A stretch of DNA of 64,000 nt from Eleftheria terrae. Lineage in GTDB: Bacteria; Pseudomonadota; Gammaproteobacteria; Burkholderiales; Burkholderiaceae_C. The DNA lies in contig NZ_CP106951.1 in the NCBI RefSeq assembly GCF_030419005.1, positions 5,022,001-5,086,000 on the forward strand, in the 5' to 3' direction. A model generated the notes under the pieces. It searched no databases. It saw only the letters and a program-made list of their open reading frames with translations, and had not been told where the DNA came from. How positions within the stretch are numbered: position 1 is the stretch's first letter; each line of letters opens with the position of its first letter. Below, piece by piece: positions 22,202-32,962 of this stretch. The position numbers were made by a program, and so were the translations under genes.

Positions 22202-22696
22202 ATGGGCCTGGGCTGGGTCGACCTGGCGCTGTTGGCGCTGCTGCTGGTGTCCCTGGTGGTGGGCATCGTGCGCGGCCTGGTGTTCGAGGTGCTGTCCATC
22301 GTCGGCTGGGTGGTGGCCTACATCGTGGCGCAGTGGCTGACGCCGCAGCTGGCGGCCAGCATCCCGATCGGCAGTGCCGGCTCGGTGCTTAACCATGTGA
22401 GTACCTTTGCCATCGTCTTCATCGCGACCCTGTTCGTCTGGGGTCTCGTAGCCTGGCTGCTCAAGCGGCTGGTGCATGCCAGCGTGCTGAGCGCAGCAGA
22501 CCGCGCGCTTGGCGCCGGCTTCGGGCTGGTGCGGGGCTTGTTGATTGCATTGGTCATCGCCACCTTGGTGGCGTGGACGCCGCTGGCGCGCAGCGCCGCG
22601 TGGCAGGAATCTCACGGCGCAGCGATGCTGCACAGGGTGCTCAACGGCCTCAAGCCGCTGATGCCCGCCGTCTTGGCGCAGCAGCTGCCGGCCTGA
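22202..22696 (+). CDS. cvpA: CvpA family membrane protein
   Basis: Inner-membrane protein of 164 aa with four hydrophobic segments (about 5-24, 27-45, 62-88 and 100-123). It opens GLGWVDLALLALLLVSLVVG and contains the family stretch DRALGAGFGLVRGLLIALV. CvpA is required for colicin V production and stress tolerance in enterics; its function is not settled. A GTG at 22196, overlapping the SPOR gene stop, is an alternative start. It lies directly before purF, as in many proteobacteria. Confidence 0.88.
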   Translation: MGLGWVDLALLALLLVSLVVGIVRGLVFEVLSIVGWVVAYIVAQWLTPQLAASIPIGSAGSVLNHVSTFAIVFIATLFVWGLVAWLLKRLVHASVLSAADRALGAGFGLVRGLLIALVIATLVAWTPLARSAAWQESHGAAMLHRVLNGLKPLMPAVLAQQLPA

Positions 22697-22727
22697 GGCC
22701 GGCAGCAACAACTTCTGGGGTGTAGGT

Positions 22728-24248
<1,521 letters not shown>

Positions 24249-24261
24249 CCGGGGGGCGGCC

Positions 24262-25503
24262 ATGAGCGAGAAGAAGATCCCCAGAGTCAGCTTCCCGGCC
24301 GACGTGCGGCCCGACACCCTGGCCGTTCGCGAGGGCCTGCCGGCGACGCCCTGGGGCGAGAACTCGGAGGCCCTGTTCCTCACCAGCAGCTTCGTGCACC
24401 CCGATGCGGCCACGGCCGCGGCGCGCTTCGCCAACGAGGAAGAGGCCTTCGTCTACACCCGCTTCACCAATCCCACGGTGATGATGATGGAGCGACGCCT
24501 GGCGGCCCTCGAGGGCACCGAGGCCTGCATCGCCGCCTCCAGCGGCATGGCTGCCATCCTGCTCATGGTGATGGGCCTGCTGAAGGCGGGCGATCACATC
24601 GTCTGCTCGCAGAGCGTGTTCGGCTCCACCATCAAGCTGCTGGGCGGTGAGTTCGCCCGCTTCGGCATCGAGACCACCTTCGTCTCGCAGACCGACGTGG
24701 CTGAATGGCAGCGCGCGCTGCGGCCGAACACCAAGCTGCTGTTCGCCGAGACGCCCACCAACCCCCTGACCGAGGTGTGCGACATTGCCGCGCTGGCCGG
24801 CATCGCCCACGCCGCCGGCGCCTGGCTGGCGGTGGACAACTGCTTCTGCTCGCCGGCCCTGCAGCAGCCGTCCAAGCTGGGCGCCGACCTCATCATCCAT
24901 TCCGGCACCAAGTACCTGGACGGCCAGGGCCGCGTGATCGCCGGCGCCCTTTGCGCGAGCGAGGCGCTGGTGGAAGGCAAGTTCGTGCCGGTGATGCGCA
25001 GCGCCGGCATGTCGCTGTCTCCCTTCAACGCCTGGGTGGTGCTCAAGGGCCTGGAGACGCTGGCCATCCGCATGGAGGCGCAGAGCGCCCGTGCCTTGCA
25101 GCTGGCCACCTGGCTGGAGCAGCACCCGCAGGTGGAGCGGGTCTACTACCCGGGCCTGGCCTCGCATCCGCAGCACGAACTGGCGATGCGCCAGCAGAAG
25201 GGCTGCGGCGGCGCGGTGCTGTCCTTCATCGTGCGCGGCGAGGCGCAGGGCGGGCCGGAGCACGTTCGCCAGAAAGCCTTCCATGTGATCGACCAGACGC
25301 AGATCTGCTCGATCACCGCCAACCTGGGCGACACCAAGACCACCATCACTCATCCCTCCAGCACCTCGCACGGCCGCCTGACCGAGCCGCAGCGCCAGGC
25401 CGCCGGCATCACGCAAGGCCTGATCCGCGTCGCGGTCGGGCTGGAGGATGTGCAAGACCTGATCGCCGACCTCGCGCGCGGCCTCGACACCCTGCCAGCA
25501 TGA
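24262..25503 (+). CDS. metZ: O-succinylhomoserine sulfhydrylase
   Basis: PLP enzyme of the Cys/Met metabolism family, 413 aa, making homocysteine by direct sulphhydrylation of an acylated homoserine. Signatures are [58 protein letters not shown] and the PLP lysine in [15 protein letters not shown]-succinyl rather than O-acetyl substrate is inferred from the position next to purF and gltX, the usual metZ location. The ATG at 24262 is 13 bases after purF. Confidence 0.9.
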   Translation: MSEKKIPRVSFPADVRPDTLAVREGLPATPWGENSEALFLTSSFVHPDAATAAARFANEEEAFVYTRFTNPTVMMMERRLAALEGTEACIAASSGMAAILLMVMGLLKAGDHIVCSQSVFGSTIKLLGGEFARFGIETTFVSQTDVAEWQRALRPNTKLLFAETPTNPLTEVCDIAALAGIAHAAGAWLAVDNCFCSPALQQPSKLGADLIIHSGTKYLDGQGRVIAGALCASEALVEGKFVPVMRSAGMSLSPFNAWVVLKGLETLAIRMEAQSARALQLATWLEQHPQVERVYYPGLASHPQHELAMRQQKGCGGAVLSFIVRGEAQGGPEHVRQKAFHVIDQTQICSITANLGDTKTTITHPSSTSHGRLTEPQRQAAGITQGLIRVAVGLEDVQDLIADLARGLDTLPA

Positions 25504-26894
25504 CCCAGATCCGCACCCGCTTCGCCCCGTCACCGACCGGCTTCATCCACCTCGGCAACATCCGCTCGGCCCTCTATCCCTGGGCCTTCGCCCGCGCCAA
25601 CAACGGCGTGTTCATCCTGCGCATCGAGGACACCGATGTCGAGCGCTCCTCGCAGGCCGCGGTGGACGTCATCCTCGAAGGCATGCAGTGGCTGGGCCTG
25701 GACCATGACGAGGGCCCGTACTTCCAGATGCAGCGCATGGAGCGCTACAAGGAAGTGCTTGGCCAGATGCTGGAGCAGGGCCTGGCCTACAAGTGCTACA
25801 TGAGCGCCGAGGAACTGAACGCGCTGCGTGAGCGGCAGATCGCCGCCAAGGAAAAGCCGCGCTACGACGGCACCTGGCGGCCCGAGCCGGGCAAGACCCT
25901 GCCGCCGGTGCCCGAGGGCGTGCAACCGGTGCTGCGCTTTCGCAACCCGGTGGGCGGCTCGGTGGTGTGGGACGACAAGGTCAAGGGCCGCATCGAGATC
26001 AGCAACGACGAACTCGACGACCTGGTGATCGCCCGCCCCGATGGCACGCCCACCTATAACTTCTGCGTGGTGGTGGACGACCTCGACATGGCGATCACCC
26101 ATGTCATCCGCGGCGACGACCATGTCAACAACACGCCGCGGCAGATCAACATCTTCCGCGCGCTCGGCAAGGAGCCGCCGGTGTACGCCCACCTGCCCAC
26201 CGTGCTGAACGAGCAGGGCGAGAAGATGAGCAAGCGCCACGGCGCGAAAAAGGTGACTGACTACCGCGACGAAGGCTTCCTCCCGGAGGCGGTGGTGAAC
26301 TACCTCGCGCGTCTCGGTTGGAGCCACGGCGACGACGAGATCTTCACCCGCGAGCAACTGGTCGCGTGGTTCGACCTCGACCACCTCGGCAAGTCGCCCG
26401 GCCAGTTCGACGAGACCAAGCTGCGCTGGGTCAATGCCCAGCACCTGAAGGCCTGTGACGACACCGTCCTGGCGGGCCTGGTGGCCGAGCAACTGGCCAA
26501 GCGCGGCATCGAGGTGGATCCCGCCGACGAGCGCATGGCACGCCGCTGCGCGCTCTTCAAGGACCGCTGCGCCACCACGGTGGAGCTGGCCGACTGGCTG
26601 GCCATGTACCTGCAGGACGTGACGCCGAGCGCCGAGGACCTGGCCACGCATGTGACCGACGCCGTGAAGCCGGCCCTGCAAACGCTGGCCGGCAAGCTGG
26701 CGGGCGTGGCCTGGGAGAAGGGCGCCATCCAGCAGGCCATCAAGGAGAGCATTGCGGCGCATGGACTGAAGATGCCGCAATTGGCCATCCCGGTGCGCGT
26801 GCTGGTGTGCGGCCGGGCTCAGACACCGTCCATCGATGCGGTGCTGGAACTGTTCAATCAAAAAATTGTGCTCGACCGCTTGCACATCGTTTGA
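25500..26894 (+). CDS. gltX: Glutamate-tRNA ligase
   Basis: Class I synthetase charging tRNA-Glu, 464 aa. The HIGH-equivalent is [19 protein letters not shown] at residues 8-26 and the KMSKS-equivalent is [12 protein letters not shown]. The start codon overlaps the metZ stop (ATGA). Its target tRNA-Glu(TTC) is encoded twice a few hundred bases downstream, and the promoter of that tRNA cluster overlaps the gltX 3' end. Confidence 0.97.
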   Translation: MTQIRTRFAPSPTGFIHLGNIRSALYPWAFARANNGVFILRIEDTDVERSSQAAVDVILEGMQWLGLDHDEGPYFQMQRMERYKEVLGQMLEQGLAYKCYMSAEELNALRERQIAAKEKPRYDGTWRPEPGKTLPPVPEGVQPVLRFRNPVGGSVVWDDKVKGRIEISNDELDDLVIARPDGTPTYNFCVVVDDLDMAITHVIRGDDHVNNTPRQINIFRALGKEPPVYAHLPTVLNEQGEKMSKRHGAKKVTDYRDEGFLPEAVVNYLARLGWSHGDDEIFTREQLVAWFDLDHLGKSPGQFDETKLRWVNAQHLKACDDTVLAGLVAEQLAKRGIEVDPADERMARRCALFKDRCATTVELADWLAMYLQDVTPSAEDLATHVTDAVKPALQTLAGKLAGVAWEKGAIQQAIKESIAAHGLKMPQLAIPVRVLVCGRAQTPSIDAVLELFNQKIVLDRLHIV

Positions 26895-26909
26895 GAACCG
26901 TTATATACT
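26880..26909 (+). promoter_or_regulatory. Predicted promoter of the tRNA cluster
   Basis: TTGCAC (26880-26885), an 18-base spacer and TATACT (26904-26909) form a good sigma-70 promoter overlapping the last codons of gltX. Transcription would start near 26916, about 65 bases before tRNA-Ala. Confidence 0.6.
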
Positions 26910-26980
26910 TTCATTCTCGCTTGAACAGCGCGACACACAAAGTAGATCAACAGCAAATGCTGAAGATCGAAACGAGTGAC

Positions 26981-27056
<76 letters not shown>

Positions 27057-27096
27057 TTTAAAGGTGGCGCGCAGTTCAAGAGGTGATGAAGAATTT

Positions 27097-27172
27097 GTCC
27101 CCTTCGTCTAGAGGCCTAGGACACGACCCTTTCACGGTTGTAACAGGGGTTCGAATCCCCTAGGGGACGCCA
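27097..27172 (+). tRNA. tRNA-Glu(TTC), copy 1
   Basis: 76 bases with encoded CCA. Acceptor GTCCCCT/AGGGGAC, anticodon stem CGACC/GGTTG (with a G-T pair) and loop CTTTCAC, giving anticodon TTC. Identical in sequence to the copy at 27381. Confidence 0.97.
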
Positions 27173-27230
27173 AGTTTGGCAAGGCTTGCGATGTGAGCTA
27201 GTTGGTTTACATCGGAACTTGCCGCCACGC

Positions 27231-27307
27231 GGAGTGGTAGTTCAGTTGGTTAGAATACCGGCCTGTCACGCCGGGGGTCGCGGGTTCGAGTCCCGTCCAC
27301 TCCGCCA
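27231..27307 (+). tRNA. tRNA-Asp(GTC), copy 1
   Basis: 77 bases with encoded CCA. Acceptor GGAGTGG/CCACTCC, anticodon stem CCGGC/GCCGG with loop CTGTCAC, giving anticodon GTC. Identical to the copy at 27515. Confidence 0.97.
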
Positions 27308-27317
27308 AAGCTTTGAT

Positions 27318-27346
27318 AAAAAGCCGCCTTGCCTGGGCGGCTTTTT
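27318..27346 (+). terminator. Rho-independent terminator inside the tRNA cluster
   Basis: AAAAAGCCGCC pairs with GGCGGCTTTTT around a short loop, ending in five T. It follows the first tRNA-Asp, so the second Glu-Asp pair would need read-through or its own promoter. Confidence 0.85.
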
Positions 27347-27380
27347 AATTCAGAAGTGTAGAGATAGAGAAGAAGAATCT

Positions 27381-27456
27381 GTCCCCTTCGTCTAGAGGCC
27401 TAGGACACGACCCTTTCACGGTTGTAACAGGGGTTCGAATCCCCTAGGGGACGCCA
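27381..27456 (+). tRNA. tRNA-Glu(TTC), copy 2
   Basis: 76 bases, identical to the copy at 27097, with anticodon TTC and encoded CCA. Confidence 0.97.
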
Positions 27457-27514
27457 AGTTTGGCAAGGCTTGCGATGTGAGCCAGTTGGCTTATATCGGA
27501 ACTTGCCGCCACGC

Positions 27515-27591
27515 GGAGTGGTAGTTCAGTTGGTTAGAATACCGGCCTGTCACGCCGGGGGTCGCGGGTTCGAGTCCCGTCCACTCCGCCA
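27515..27591 (+). tRNA. tRNA-Asp(GTC), copy 2
   Basis: 77 bases, identical to the copy at 27231, with anticodon GTC and encoded CCA. Confidence 0.97.
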
Positions 27592-27599
27592 AGCTTTTG

Positions 27600-27626
27600 A
27601 AAAGCCGCCCACGGGGCGGCTTTTTT
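27600..27626 (+). terminator. Rho-independent terminator after the tRNA cluster
   Basis: AAAAGCCGCCC pairs with GGGCGGCTTTT around a 3-base loop and ends in six T. The 265 bases beyond it, up to the next gene, hold no gene or clear signal. Confidence 0.88.
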
Positions 27627-27891
27627 ATTGCCGCTCCATTGGGCGGCATACCGGTGCCGTGTGGTGGCCGTCATCCGCGCCAAAGGCGCGTGGTGGCAGC
27701 GGGCGTGATCGATGCCGGCTACGGGGCGCCGTCTGTCGCTGTGGGGCGGTGGCGGGAGGACCGGCGCGCCCCCAGTGTGAACGAGAGAATGGCGGGGCGG
27801 CGACGCCCCGGCCGTCCATTGGCTTGCTGGCCTGCGGCTGCAGGCCGCCATTCTTTGCGGCGACAGCTGCTCTCGCCGCCCTTCGTGGGCT

Positions 27892-28332
27892 TCAGGCGCC
27901 TGCGGGAGGAGGTGGCTCGTACTGGGCGATCACTGCCGCAGCAGTGCGGAAGCCTTCGATCGCTGCCGGGAATCCGCAGTAGACCGCGCTGTGCAGCAGG
28001 ATCTCCTTGAGTTCTGCCACGCTGACGCCGTTGTTCAGCGCGCCGCGCAGGTGGCCTTCGAGTTCCTTCTGCTTGCCCAGTGCCACCAGCATGGCCACCG
28101 TCAGCATGCTGCGGGTCTTCAGCGGCAGCCCCTCGCGGGTCCACACCGTGCCCCAGGCGAAGGCCGTCACCAACTCCTGCAGTTCCGCCTGAAAATCGCC
28201 CGCCTGCGCCAGCGCCCGTTGCACATGGGTGTCGCCGAGCACCTGGCGACGCACGGCGAGGCCTTGCTCGAAAGCGGCGGCGATGGGCGTGGCAGGCTCG
28301 AAGGGCAGCTCGTGGCGGGATGGGTCGCTCAT
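27892..28332 (-). CDS. Carboxymuconolactone decarboxylase family protein (PcaC-like)
   Basis: All-helical protein of 146 aa. It shows the CMD-family pattern: AFAWGTVWTREGLPLKTRS, LVALGKQKELEGHLRGALNNGVS and the C-terminal EILLHSAVYCGFPAAIEGF. This version resembles 4-carboxymuconolactone decarboxylase of the protocatechuate branch more than the CxxC peroxidase type, because the CxxC of AhpD is absent. No other pca genes are near, so a role in aromatic degradation is inference. It is a single gene on the minus strand, 49 bases upstream of the transporter gene in transcription order. Confidence 0.8.
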   Translation of the reverse strand: MSDPSRHELPFEPATPIAAAFEQGLAVRRQVLGDTHVQRALAQAGDFQAELQELVTAFAWGTVWTREGLPLKTRSMLTVAMLVALGKQKELEGHLRGALNNGVSVAELKEILLHSAVYCGFPAAIEGFRTAAAVIAQYEPPPPAGA

Positions 28333-28381
28333 GACGATGACTCCAGAATCAAGGGTTCAAGACACTGGAGCCGATTGTCAG

Positions 28382-29260
28382 TCAAGCGCTCTTGCGCGGC
28401 AGCAGGCCGGTCGCGAGGGCCGTGCCCAGCAGGATCACCGCACTGCCGATCAGCATCGCCAGCGTCACGCCTTCACCGAGAAAGAGCCAACCCCAGGCCA
28501 CTGCGAAGGCGGGGATCAAGAAGGTCACTGCGATGGTGTTGGCCGGGCCCACCCGGGCCAGCAGGCGGAAGTAGAGGATGTAGGCGATGCCGGTGCACAG
28601 CAGCGCCAGCGCCACTGCCGCGCCCCAGCTGCGGGCGGAGGGCAACGTGTCGGGCCAGGTGAGCAGGGCCGGCAGCGCCAGGAAGGCGCTGGCACCCAGC
28701 TGGGTGCCGGCAGCCACTGCCAGCGGCGGCACGCCCTGCAGGTAGCGCCGCGTGTAGCTGGCCGAGAGGCCATAGCAGAAGGTGGCCACCAGGCAGGCTA
28801 CCACCGCCCAGCCGGTCGCATCGGCCCCTGGTTTGAAGCTGGCCTTGTCCCAGGCGAGCCACAACACGCCGAGGAAACCGATGGCCAGGCCGGCGGCGCG
28901 CCAGCGGGTCGGCTTGTCCTTCAGCCACCACCAGGCGACCACCGCGCCGAACAGCGGCGTGGTGGCGTTGAAGATGGACGACAGGCCGGCTGTGATCGAC
29001 AGCGCTGCAAAGCTGTAGCAGAGAAAGGGGATGCCACTGGTCAGCACGCCGGCCACCATGAGGTGCCCCGCCTTGCGGCGGAGCGCCCCGGCATGGCCCT
29101 TCATCGCGACGATGGGCAGCAGGAACAGCGCACCGCCGATGACGCGCACGAAGGCCAGCGCTGCCGGCCCGAATTCGCCGGCACTCACCCTCAGGAACAG
29201 GAAGGAAGCCCCCCAGATGGCCGCGAGCAGCAGGAGGTCGAACAGATCTGAAGTTTTCAT
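28382..29260 (-). CDS. EamA/DMT family transporter
   Basis: Inner-membrane protein of 292 aa with ten predicted hydrophobic segments arranged as two EamA repeats. Examples are LLLLAAIWGASFLFLR at the start, FNATTPLFGAVVAWWWLKDK at the end of repeat one, and FLIPAFAVAWGWLFLGEG at the end of repeat two. Members export amino acids or other metabolites; the substrate here is unknown. The ATG at 29260 opens directly into the first helix. Confidence 0.88.
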   Translation of the reverse strand: MKTSDLFDLLLLAAIWGASFLFLRVSAGEFGPAALAFVRVIGGALFLLPIVAMKGHAGALRRKAGHLMVAGVLTSGIPFLCYSFAALSITAGLSSIFNATTPLFGAVVAWWWLKDKPTRWRAAGLAIGFLGVLWLAWDKASFKPGADATGWAVVACLVATFCYGLSASYTRRYLQGVPPLAVAAGTQLGASAFLALPALLTWPDTLPSARSWGAAVALALLCTGIAYILYFRLLARVGPANTIAVTFLIPAFAVAWGWLFLGEGVTLAMLIGSAVILLGTALATGLLPRKSA

Positions 29261-29343
29261 TGGGTCCTTGCCGTCGCGTGGATCGGCACAGGCCTGTGGC
29301 CGTGCGCCGCGCCCACGCGAGCGTTGCTTGTCGTTCTTCTCTT

Positions 29344-29847
29344 CTACAGGGCCAGCACGCCCTCCAGCTGCAATAGTGCCGCCTTTCGCTCCAGCCCGCC
29401 GGCATAGCCGGTGAGGCCGCCGTTGCTGCCGAGCACCCGGTGGCAGGGCACGATGACGGACACCGGGTTGCGGCCGACCGCCGCGCCCACCGCCCGCGTG
29501 GCGCTGGTGCTGCCCAGGCGGGCTGCGAGGTCGCGATAGCTGCAGGTCTTCCCCAGGGGGACCTCCAGCAAGGCCTGCCACACCGCGCGCTGGAACGGGG
29601 TGCCCTGCAGGTCCAGCGGGACGCCGAAGGCCACCGGCTCCCCGCGCCAGAAGGCAGCCAGCTCCTCGGCGGCCTGTCGCATCAGGCTGTCCTGTTCATC
29701 GATCGGCGCGTGCAGCTCGCCCGGATGGTGCTTCTGCCCGTCGAACCAGAGGCCGGCGAGGCCGGCCGGTGTGCGGGCCATCACGAGCCCACCGAGCGGC
29801 GAGCTCAGCCGGCATTGCGCACTGAGGCGAGTATGAAGGTTCTTCAT
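29344..29847 (-). CDS. ogt: Methylated-DNA--protein-cysteine methyltransferase
   Basis: Suicide repair enzyme taking methyl groups from O6-methylguanine, 167 aa. The acceptor cysteine is C135 in NPVSVIVPCHRVLGSNGG; the preceding helix-turn-helix region is SYRDLAARLGSTSATRAVG. The start ATG overlaps the stop of the Ada-AlkA gene upstream (ATGA), so the two form a coupled alkylation-repair operon. Confidence 0.95.
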   Translation of the reverse strand: MKNLHTRLSAQCRLSSPLGGLVMARTPAGLAGLWFDGQKHHPGELHAPIDEQDSLMRQAAEELAAFWRGEPVAFGVPLDLQGTPFQRAVWQALLEVPLGKTCSYRDLAARLGSTSATRAVGAAVGRNPVSVIVPCHRVLGSNGGLTGYAGGLERKAALLQLEGVLAL

Positions 29848-31370
29848 GACACCAGGCTTTCCTCGACGGGGCGGGGGGCGCAGGCGAGGGACGCCCACAG
29901 CCGCAGCACGGCATAGGAGCGCCACGGGCTCCAGGCCTGGGCATGGCGCTCGGCTTCGCGTTGGCCATGGGCACCACAGTGCCGCTCCAGCGCCTTGAGC
30001 ACGGCGACGTCGCGCGGCGGAAAGGCGTCCGGCCAGGCCAGTGCGCGCATCGCGATGTAGTGGGCGGTCCACGGGCCGATGCCCGGCAGCGCTTCGAGCG
30101 CGGACAGCAGCACGCCTGGAGCCGTGCGCCCGGCGATCAGCGCCGACAAGGTGGGCCAATGCTCGGCCAGCGCCAGGATGGCGGCCGCGCGTTGTCGCAC
30201 GATGCCAAGCTCGCCGAGCTGCTCGGGCCGAAGCCGGGCGACGGCCCGTGGCGACGGGAACAGCCGGTTCACCTCCGGCCAGGGTGTCTGCACCGGTTCG
30301 CCGAAGGCCGTCACGAGCCGGGTGGCGAAGGTCCGTGCGGCAGCCACCGTCACCTGCTGGCCAAGCACGGCCCGCACCACCAGCTCGAAGACATCGATGG
30401 CGCCGGGCAGCCGTGTCCCGGGGCCGGGGAGGGGGGCCAGCGCCGCGTCGATGAGTTCCGGCATCGCATCGAGGTCGAGCCAGCGCCGCACGCCGCCGAT
30501 CACCCGCGCGCTGTGCAAGGCCAGCTCGGGAGCCAGCTCGACCCGCACCAGCGGCCGGCCGGCCACGAAACTGACTTGCAGCCAGCCCGCTTGCTCGCCT
30601 CCTTCGTGTTCGATGCGCAGGCTGCGCCGGATGCAGGGCCGCGGGCCGTCCACCTGCACCACCTCCACGCCCGGGATGGCGCGCTGGCCGAGGAAGCGGC
30701 GCAGGCCCTCGCCTTCGTAAGGCTCGCGATAGGCGAGCTGCAGGCAGATGCTGTCCCCCGAGCCCGAGCCCGAGCCCGAGCCGCCCGATGGCGCCTGGCG
30801 GCGCAGCGCACTCGGGTTCATGCGATAGCGCTCGACAAAGGCGGCATTGAAGCGCCGCACGCTGCCGAAGCCGGCCGCCAGCGCGACCTGGGTCACCGGC
30901 AGGGCCGTATCGGTCAGCAGTTGTTTCGCGAGCAGGAGGCGGCGCGTCTGCAGAAATTGCAGTGGCGTCACCCCATGCTCGGCAAGAAAGATCCGCCGCA
31001 GGTGCCGATCGGTGATGCCCAGCGCGGCAGCAAGGGCCTCGATGGTGGTCTCGTCGCCCTGGGCGGCGCGCTGTTCGAGCCAGTGCGCGGCCTGGTGCGC
31101 CAGGGTGCGGGATGCGTCCATCACCGACCAGGCGAGGCCGCGGTCGGCCGGTGCGATCTCGGGACGGCACTTCAGGCAGGGCCGGAAGCCGGCGGCTTCG
31201 GCCTGGGCTGCCGTGGCGTAGAAGCGGCAGTTGTCCTGTCGCGGCGTACGCACCCGGCAGACCGGACGGCAGTAGACGCGGGTCGAGGTGACGCCTACGA
31301 AGAGCCGTCCGTCGAAGCGCGCGTCGCGTGCCTTGAGGGCGAGGTAGGCGGCATCGGTGTCGAACATCAT
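29844..31370 (-). CDS. Ada-type regulator fused to AlkA DNA-3-methyladenine glycosylase
   Basis: Hybrid of 508 aa. Residues 1-75 form the Ada zinc domain with cysteines 34, 38, 65 and 68 (VYCRPVCR, FRPCLKCRPE); C34 aligns with the methyl-phosphotriester acceptor of Ada. Residues about 80-195 form an AraC-type DNA-binding domain (LAAALGITDRHLRRIFLAEHG). After a Gly-Ser linker, residues about 208-500 form AlkA with the helix-hairpin-helix ALPGIGPWTAHYIAMRAL and catalytic aspartate in FPPRDVAV. The protein should sense phosphotriesters, activate its own operon and excise alkylated bases; it lacks the Ogt domain of classical Ada, which is supplied by the next gene. Two ATG codons open the frame. 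Confidence 0.93.
   Translation of the reverse strand: MMFDTDAAYLALKARDARFDGRLFVGVTSTRVYCRPVCRVRTPRQDNCRFYATAAQAEAAGFRPCLKCRPEIAPADRGLAWSVMDASRTLAHQAAHWLEQRAAQGDETTIEALAAALGITDRHLRRIFLAEHGVTPLQFLQTRRLLLAKQLLTDTALPVTQVALAAGFGSVRRFNAAFVERYRMNPSALRRQAPSGGSGSGSGSGDSICLQLAYREPYEGEGLRRFLGQRAIPGVEVVQVDGPRPCIRRSLRIEHEGGEQAGWLQVSFVAGRPLVRVELAPELALHSARVIGGVRRWLDLDAMPELIDAALAPLPGPGTRLPGAIDVFELVVRAVLGQQVTVAAARTFATRLVTAFGEPVQTPWPEVNRLFPSPRAVARLRPEQLGELGIVRQRAAAILALAEHWPTLSALIAGRTAPGVLLSALEALPGIGPWTAHYIAMRALAWPDAFPPRDVAVLKALERHCGAHGQREAERHAQAWSPWRSYAVLRLWASLACAPRPVEESLVS
30757..30782. repeat. Hexanucleotide repeat (CCCGAG)4 inside the Ada-AlkA gene
   Basis: Four exact CCCGAG units plus CC. On the coding strand they encode the alternating Gly-Ser linker between the AraC and AlkA domains, so unit gain or loss would change linker length without a frameshift. 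Confidence 0.9.
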
Positions 31371-31538
31371 GCGGCCATTATCCCGGCCGCGGCGGCAACG
31401 ACTGGTCGTTTCCGGACATGTGGCCCGCCGCTTGCGATGTGATCGCCGGCGCCGGCGAAGCCGTTACTTCGCCGTCACAAGCACGTGGGGCACCGTCCCT
31501 ACAATCCGACGATTCACTGCTGTACGAGGGAGTACCAA

Positions 31539-32927
31539 ATGAAAGTTGAAGCATCCATCTTCAAGGCCTACGACGTGCGCGGCATCGTCGGCAAGACCTT
31601 GGACGAATCCGTCGCCGAGCACCTCGGCCGCGCCTTCGGCAGCGAGGCACGTGCCCAGGGCGAGAAGGCGGTGGCGGTCGGCCGCGACGGGCGGCTCTCG
31701 GGGCCGTCGCTCTCGGCGGCTCTCATCCGCGGCTTGCGCAGCACCGGTGTCGACGTCATCGACCTCGGCCCGGTGACGACGCCGATGACCTACTACGCTG
31801 CGGCCACCCGCTGCTCGTCGGGCATCCAGGTGACCGGCAGCCACAACCCGAAGGACTACAACGGCTTCAAGATGGTGCTGGCCGGCCGTGCGATCTACGG
31901 TGACGAGATCCAGGCCCTGCGCCGCCGCATCGAGGCCGAAGACTATGTGCAGGGCGCAGGCGCCCTCAGCCAGGTCGACCTGCTGAAGGAGTACAGCGAC
32001 CGCATCAGCGGCGACGCCAAGCTGGCCCGGCCGATGAAGATCGTGGTCGACTCCGGCAACGGCATCCCCGGCGCATCGGCGCCCGGCATCCTGCGCGCCC
32101 TCGGCTGCGAGGTGACGGAGTTGTATTCGGAAGTGAACGGTGATTTCCCGAACCACCACCCCGATCCGTCCAAGCCGGAAAACCTGGCCGACCTGATCCG
32201 CACGGTGAAGGAGACCGACGCCGAGCTGGGCCTGGCCTTCGACGGCGACGGCGACCGCCTGGGTGTCGTCACCAAGGACGGCAGCATCATCTACCCGGAC
32301 CGCCAGCTGATGCTGTTCGCGCAGGACATCCTCTCGCGCAACCCGGGCGCCGCGGTGATCTACGACGTCAAGTGCACCCAGCGCCTGGCGCCGGTGATCC
32401 GCGCCGCTGGCGGCGAGCCGTTGATGTGGAAGACCGGGCATTCGCTGGTCAAGGCCAAGCTGAAGGAAACCGGTTCGCCCATCGCCGGTGAGATGAGCGG
32501 CCACATCTTCTTCAAGGAGCGCTGGTACGGCTTCGACGACGCGACCTACACCGCGGCGCGCCTGCTGGAGATCCTCTCGCGCAGCGCCGACCCGAGCGCC
32601 GTGCTCAATGACCTGCCCACCAGCTTCAACACGCCCGAGCTCAACGTGCCGTGCGCCGAAGGCGAGCATCACCAGGTGATCGAGCAGCTGCGCGCCAAGC
32701 TGCAAGGCGGCGAGGTGTTCAAGAGCGCCAAGGAGGTCATCACCATCGACGGCCTGCGCGCCGAGTACGACGACGGCTTCGGCCTGGTGCGCGCCTCCAA
32801 CACCACCCCGGTGCTGGTGCTGCGCTTCGAGGGCCACACCCGCGAGGCGCTGGAGCGCATCGAGCACGAGTTCATGGCCGCGCTGCGCGCCGTGAAGCCC
32901 GACGCCCAGGTCGGCGCCGGCCACTGA
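31539..32927 (+). CDS. Phosphomannomutase/phosphoglucomutase
   Basis: Alpha-D-phosphohexomutase of 462 aa, interconverting 6- and 1-phosphates of mannose or glucose for polysaccharide and LPS precursors. The phosphoserine is S101 in VTGSHNPKDYNGFK; the magnesium loop is AFDGDGDRLGV; the sugar loop is GEMSGHIFF and the phosphate loop is VRASNTTPVLVLRFEG. It resembles AlgC/ManB-type enzymes. The ATG at 31539 is preceded by GAGGGAG. Its partner waaA downstream also serves LPS. Confidence 0.92.
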   Translation: MKVEASIFKAYDVRGIVGKTLDESVAEHLGRAFGSEARAQGEKAVAVGRDGRLSGPSLSAALIRGLRSTGVDVIDLGPVTTPMTYYAAATRCSSGIQVTGSHNPKDYNGFKMVLAGRAIYGDEIQALRRRIEAEDYVQGAGALSQVDLLKEYSDRISGDAKLARPMKIVVDSGNGIPGASAPGILRALGCEVTELYSEVNGDFPNHHPDPSKPENLADLIRTVKETDAELGLAFDGDGDRLGVVTKDGSIIYPDRQLMLFAQDILSRNPGAAVIYDVKCTQRLAPVIRAAGGEPLMWKTGHSLVKAKLKETGSPIAGEMSGHIFFKERWYGFDDATYTAARLLEILSRSADPSAVLNDLPTSFNTPELNVPCAEGEHHQVIEQLRAKLQGGEVFKSAKEVITIDGLRAEYDDGFGLVRASNTTPVLVLRFEGHTREALERIEHEFMAALRAVKPDAQVGAGH

Positions 32928-32962
32928 GCCGGCGGGGCCCTTGCGGCCCCCGGATAGGACCG

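Larger units (their letters stand above)
27088..27591 (+). repeat. Tandem duplication of a tRNA-Glu/tRNA-Asp unit
   Basis: The two units start 284 bases apart (27097 and 27381; 27231 and 27515). Both tRNAs are identical between copies and the 58-base spacer between Glu and Asp differs at only three positions. The short flank GAAGAAT-TGTCCCC before each Glu is also duplicated. This indicates a recent duplication or ongoing gene conversion. Confidence 0.9.

Noticed and set aside
27627..27891. Small genes in the gap after the tRNA cluster
   Set aside because: Open frames lack ribosome sites and recognisable sequence and are explained by GC bias.
30757..30782. Repeat considered as a phase-variation switch
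   Set aside because: The six-base unit keeps reading frame, so it cannot switch the gene on and off.
29344..31170. 608-codon frame that would fuse ogt to an upstream unknown domain
   Set aside because: The upstream part is the shadow of the Ada-AlkA gene; ogt has a start codon overlapping that gene's stop.
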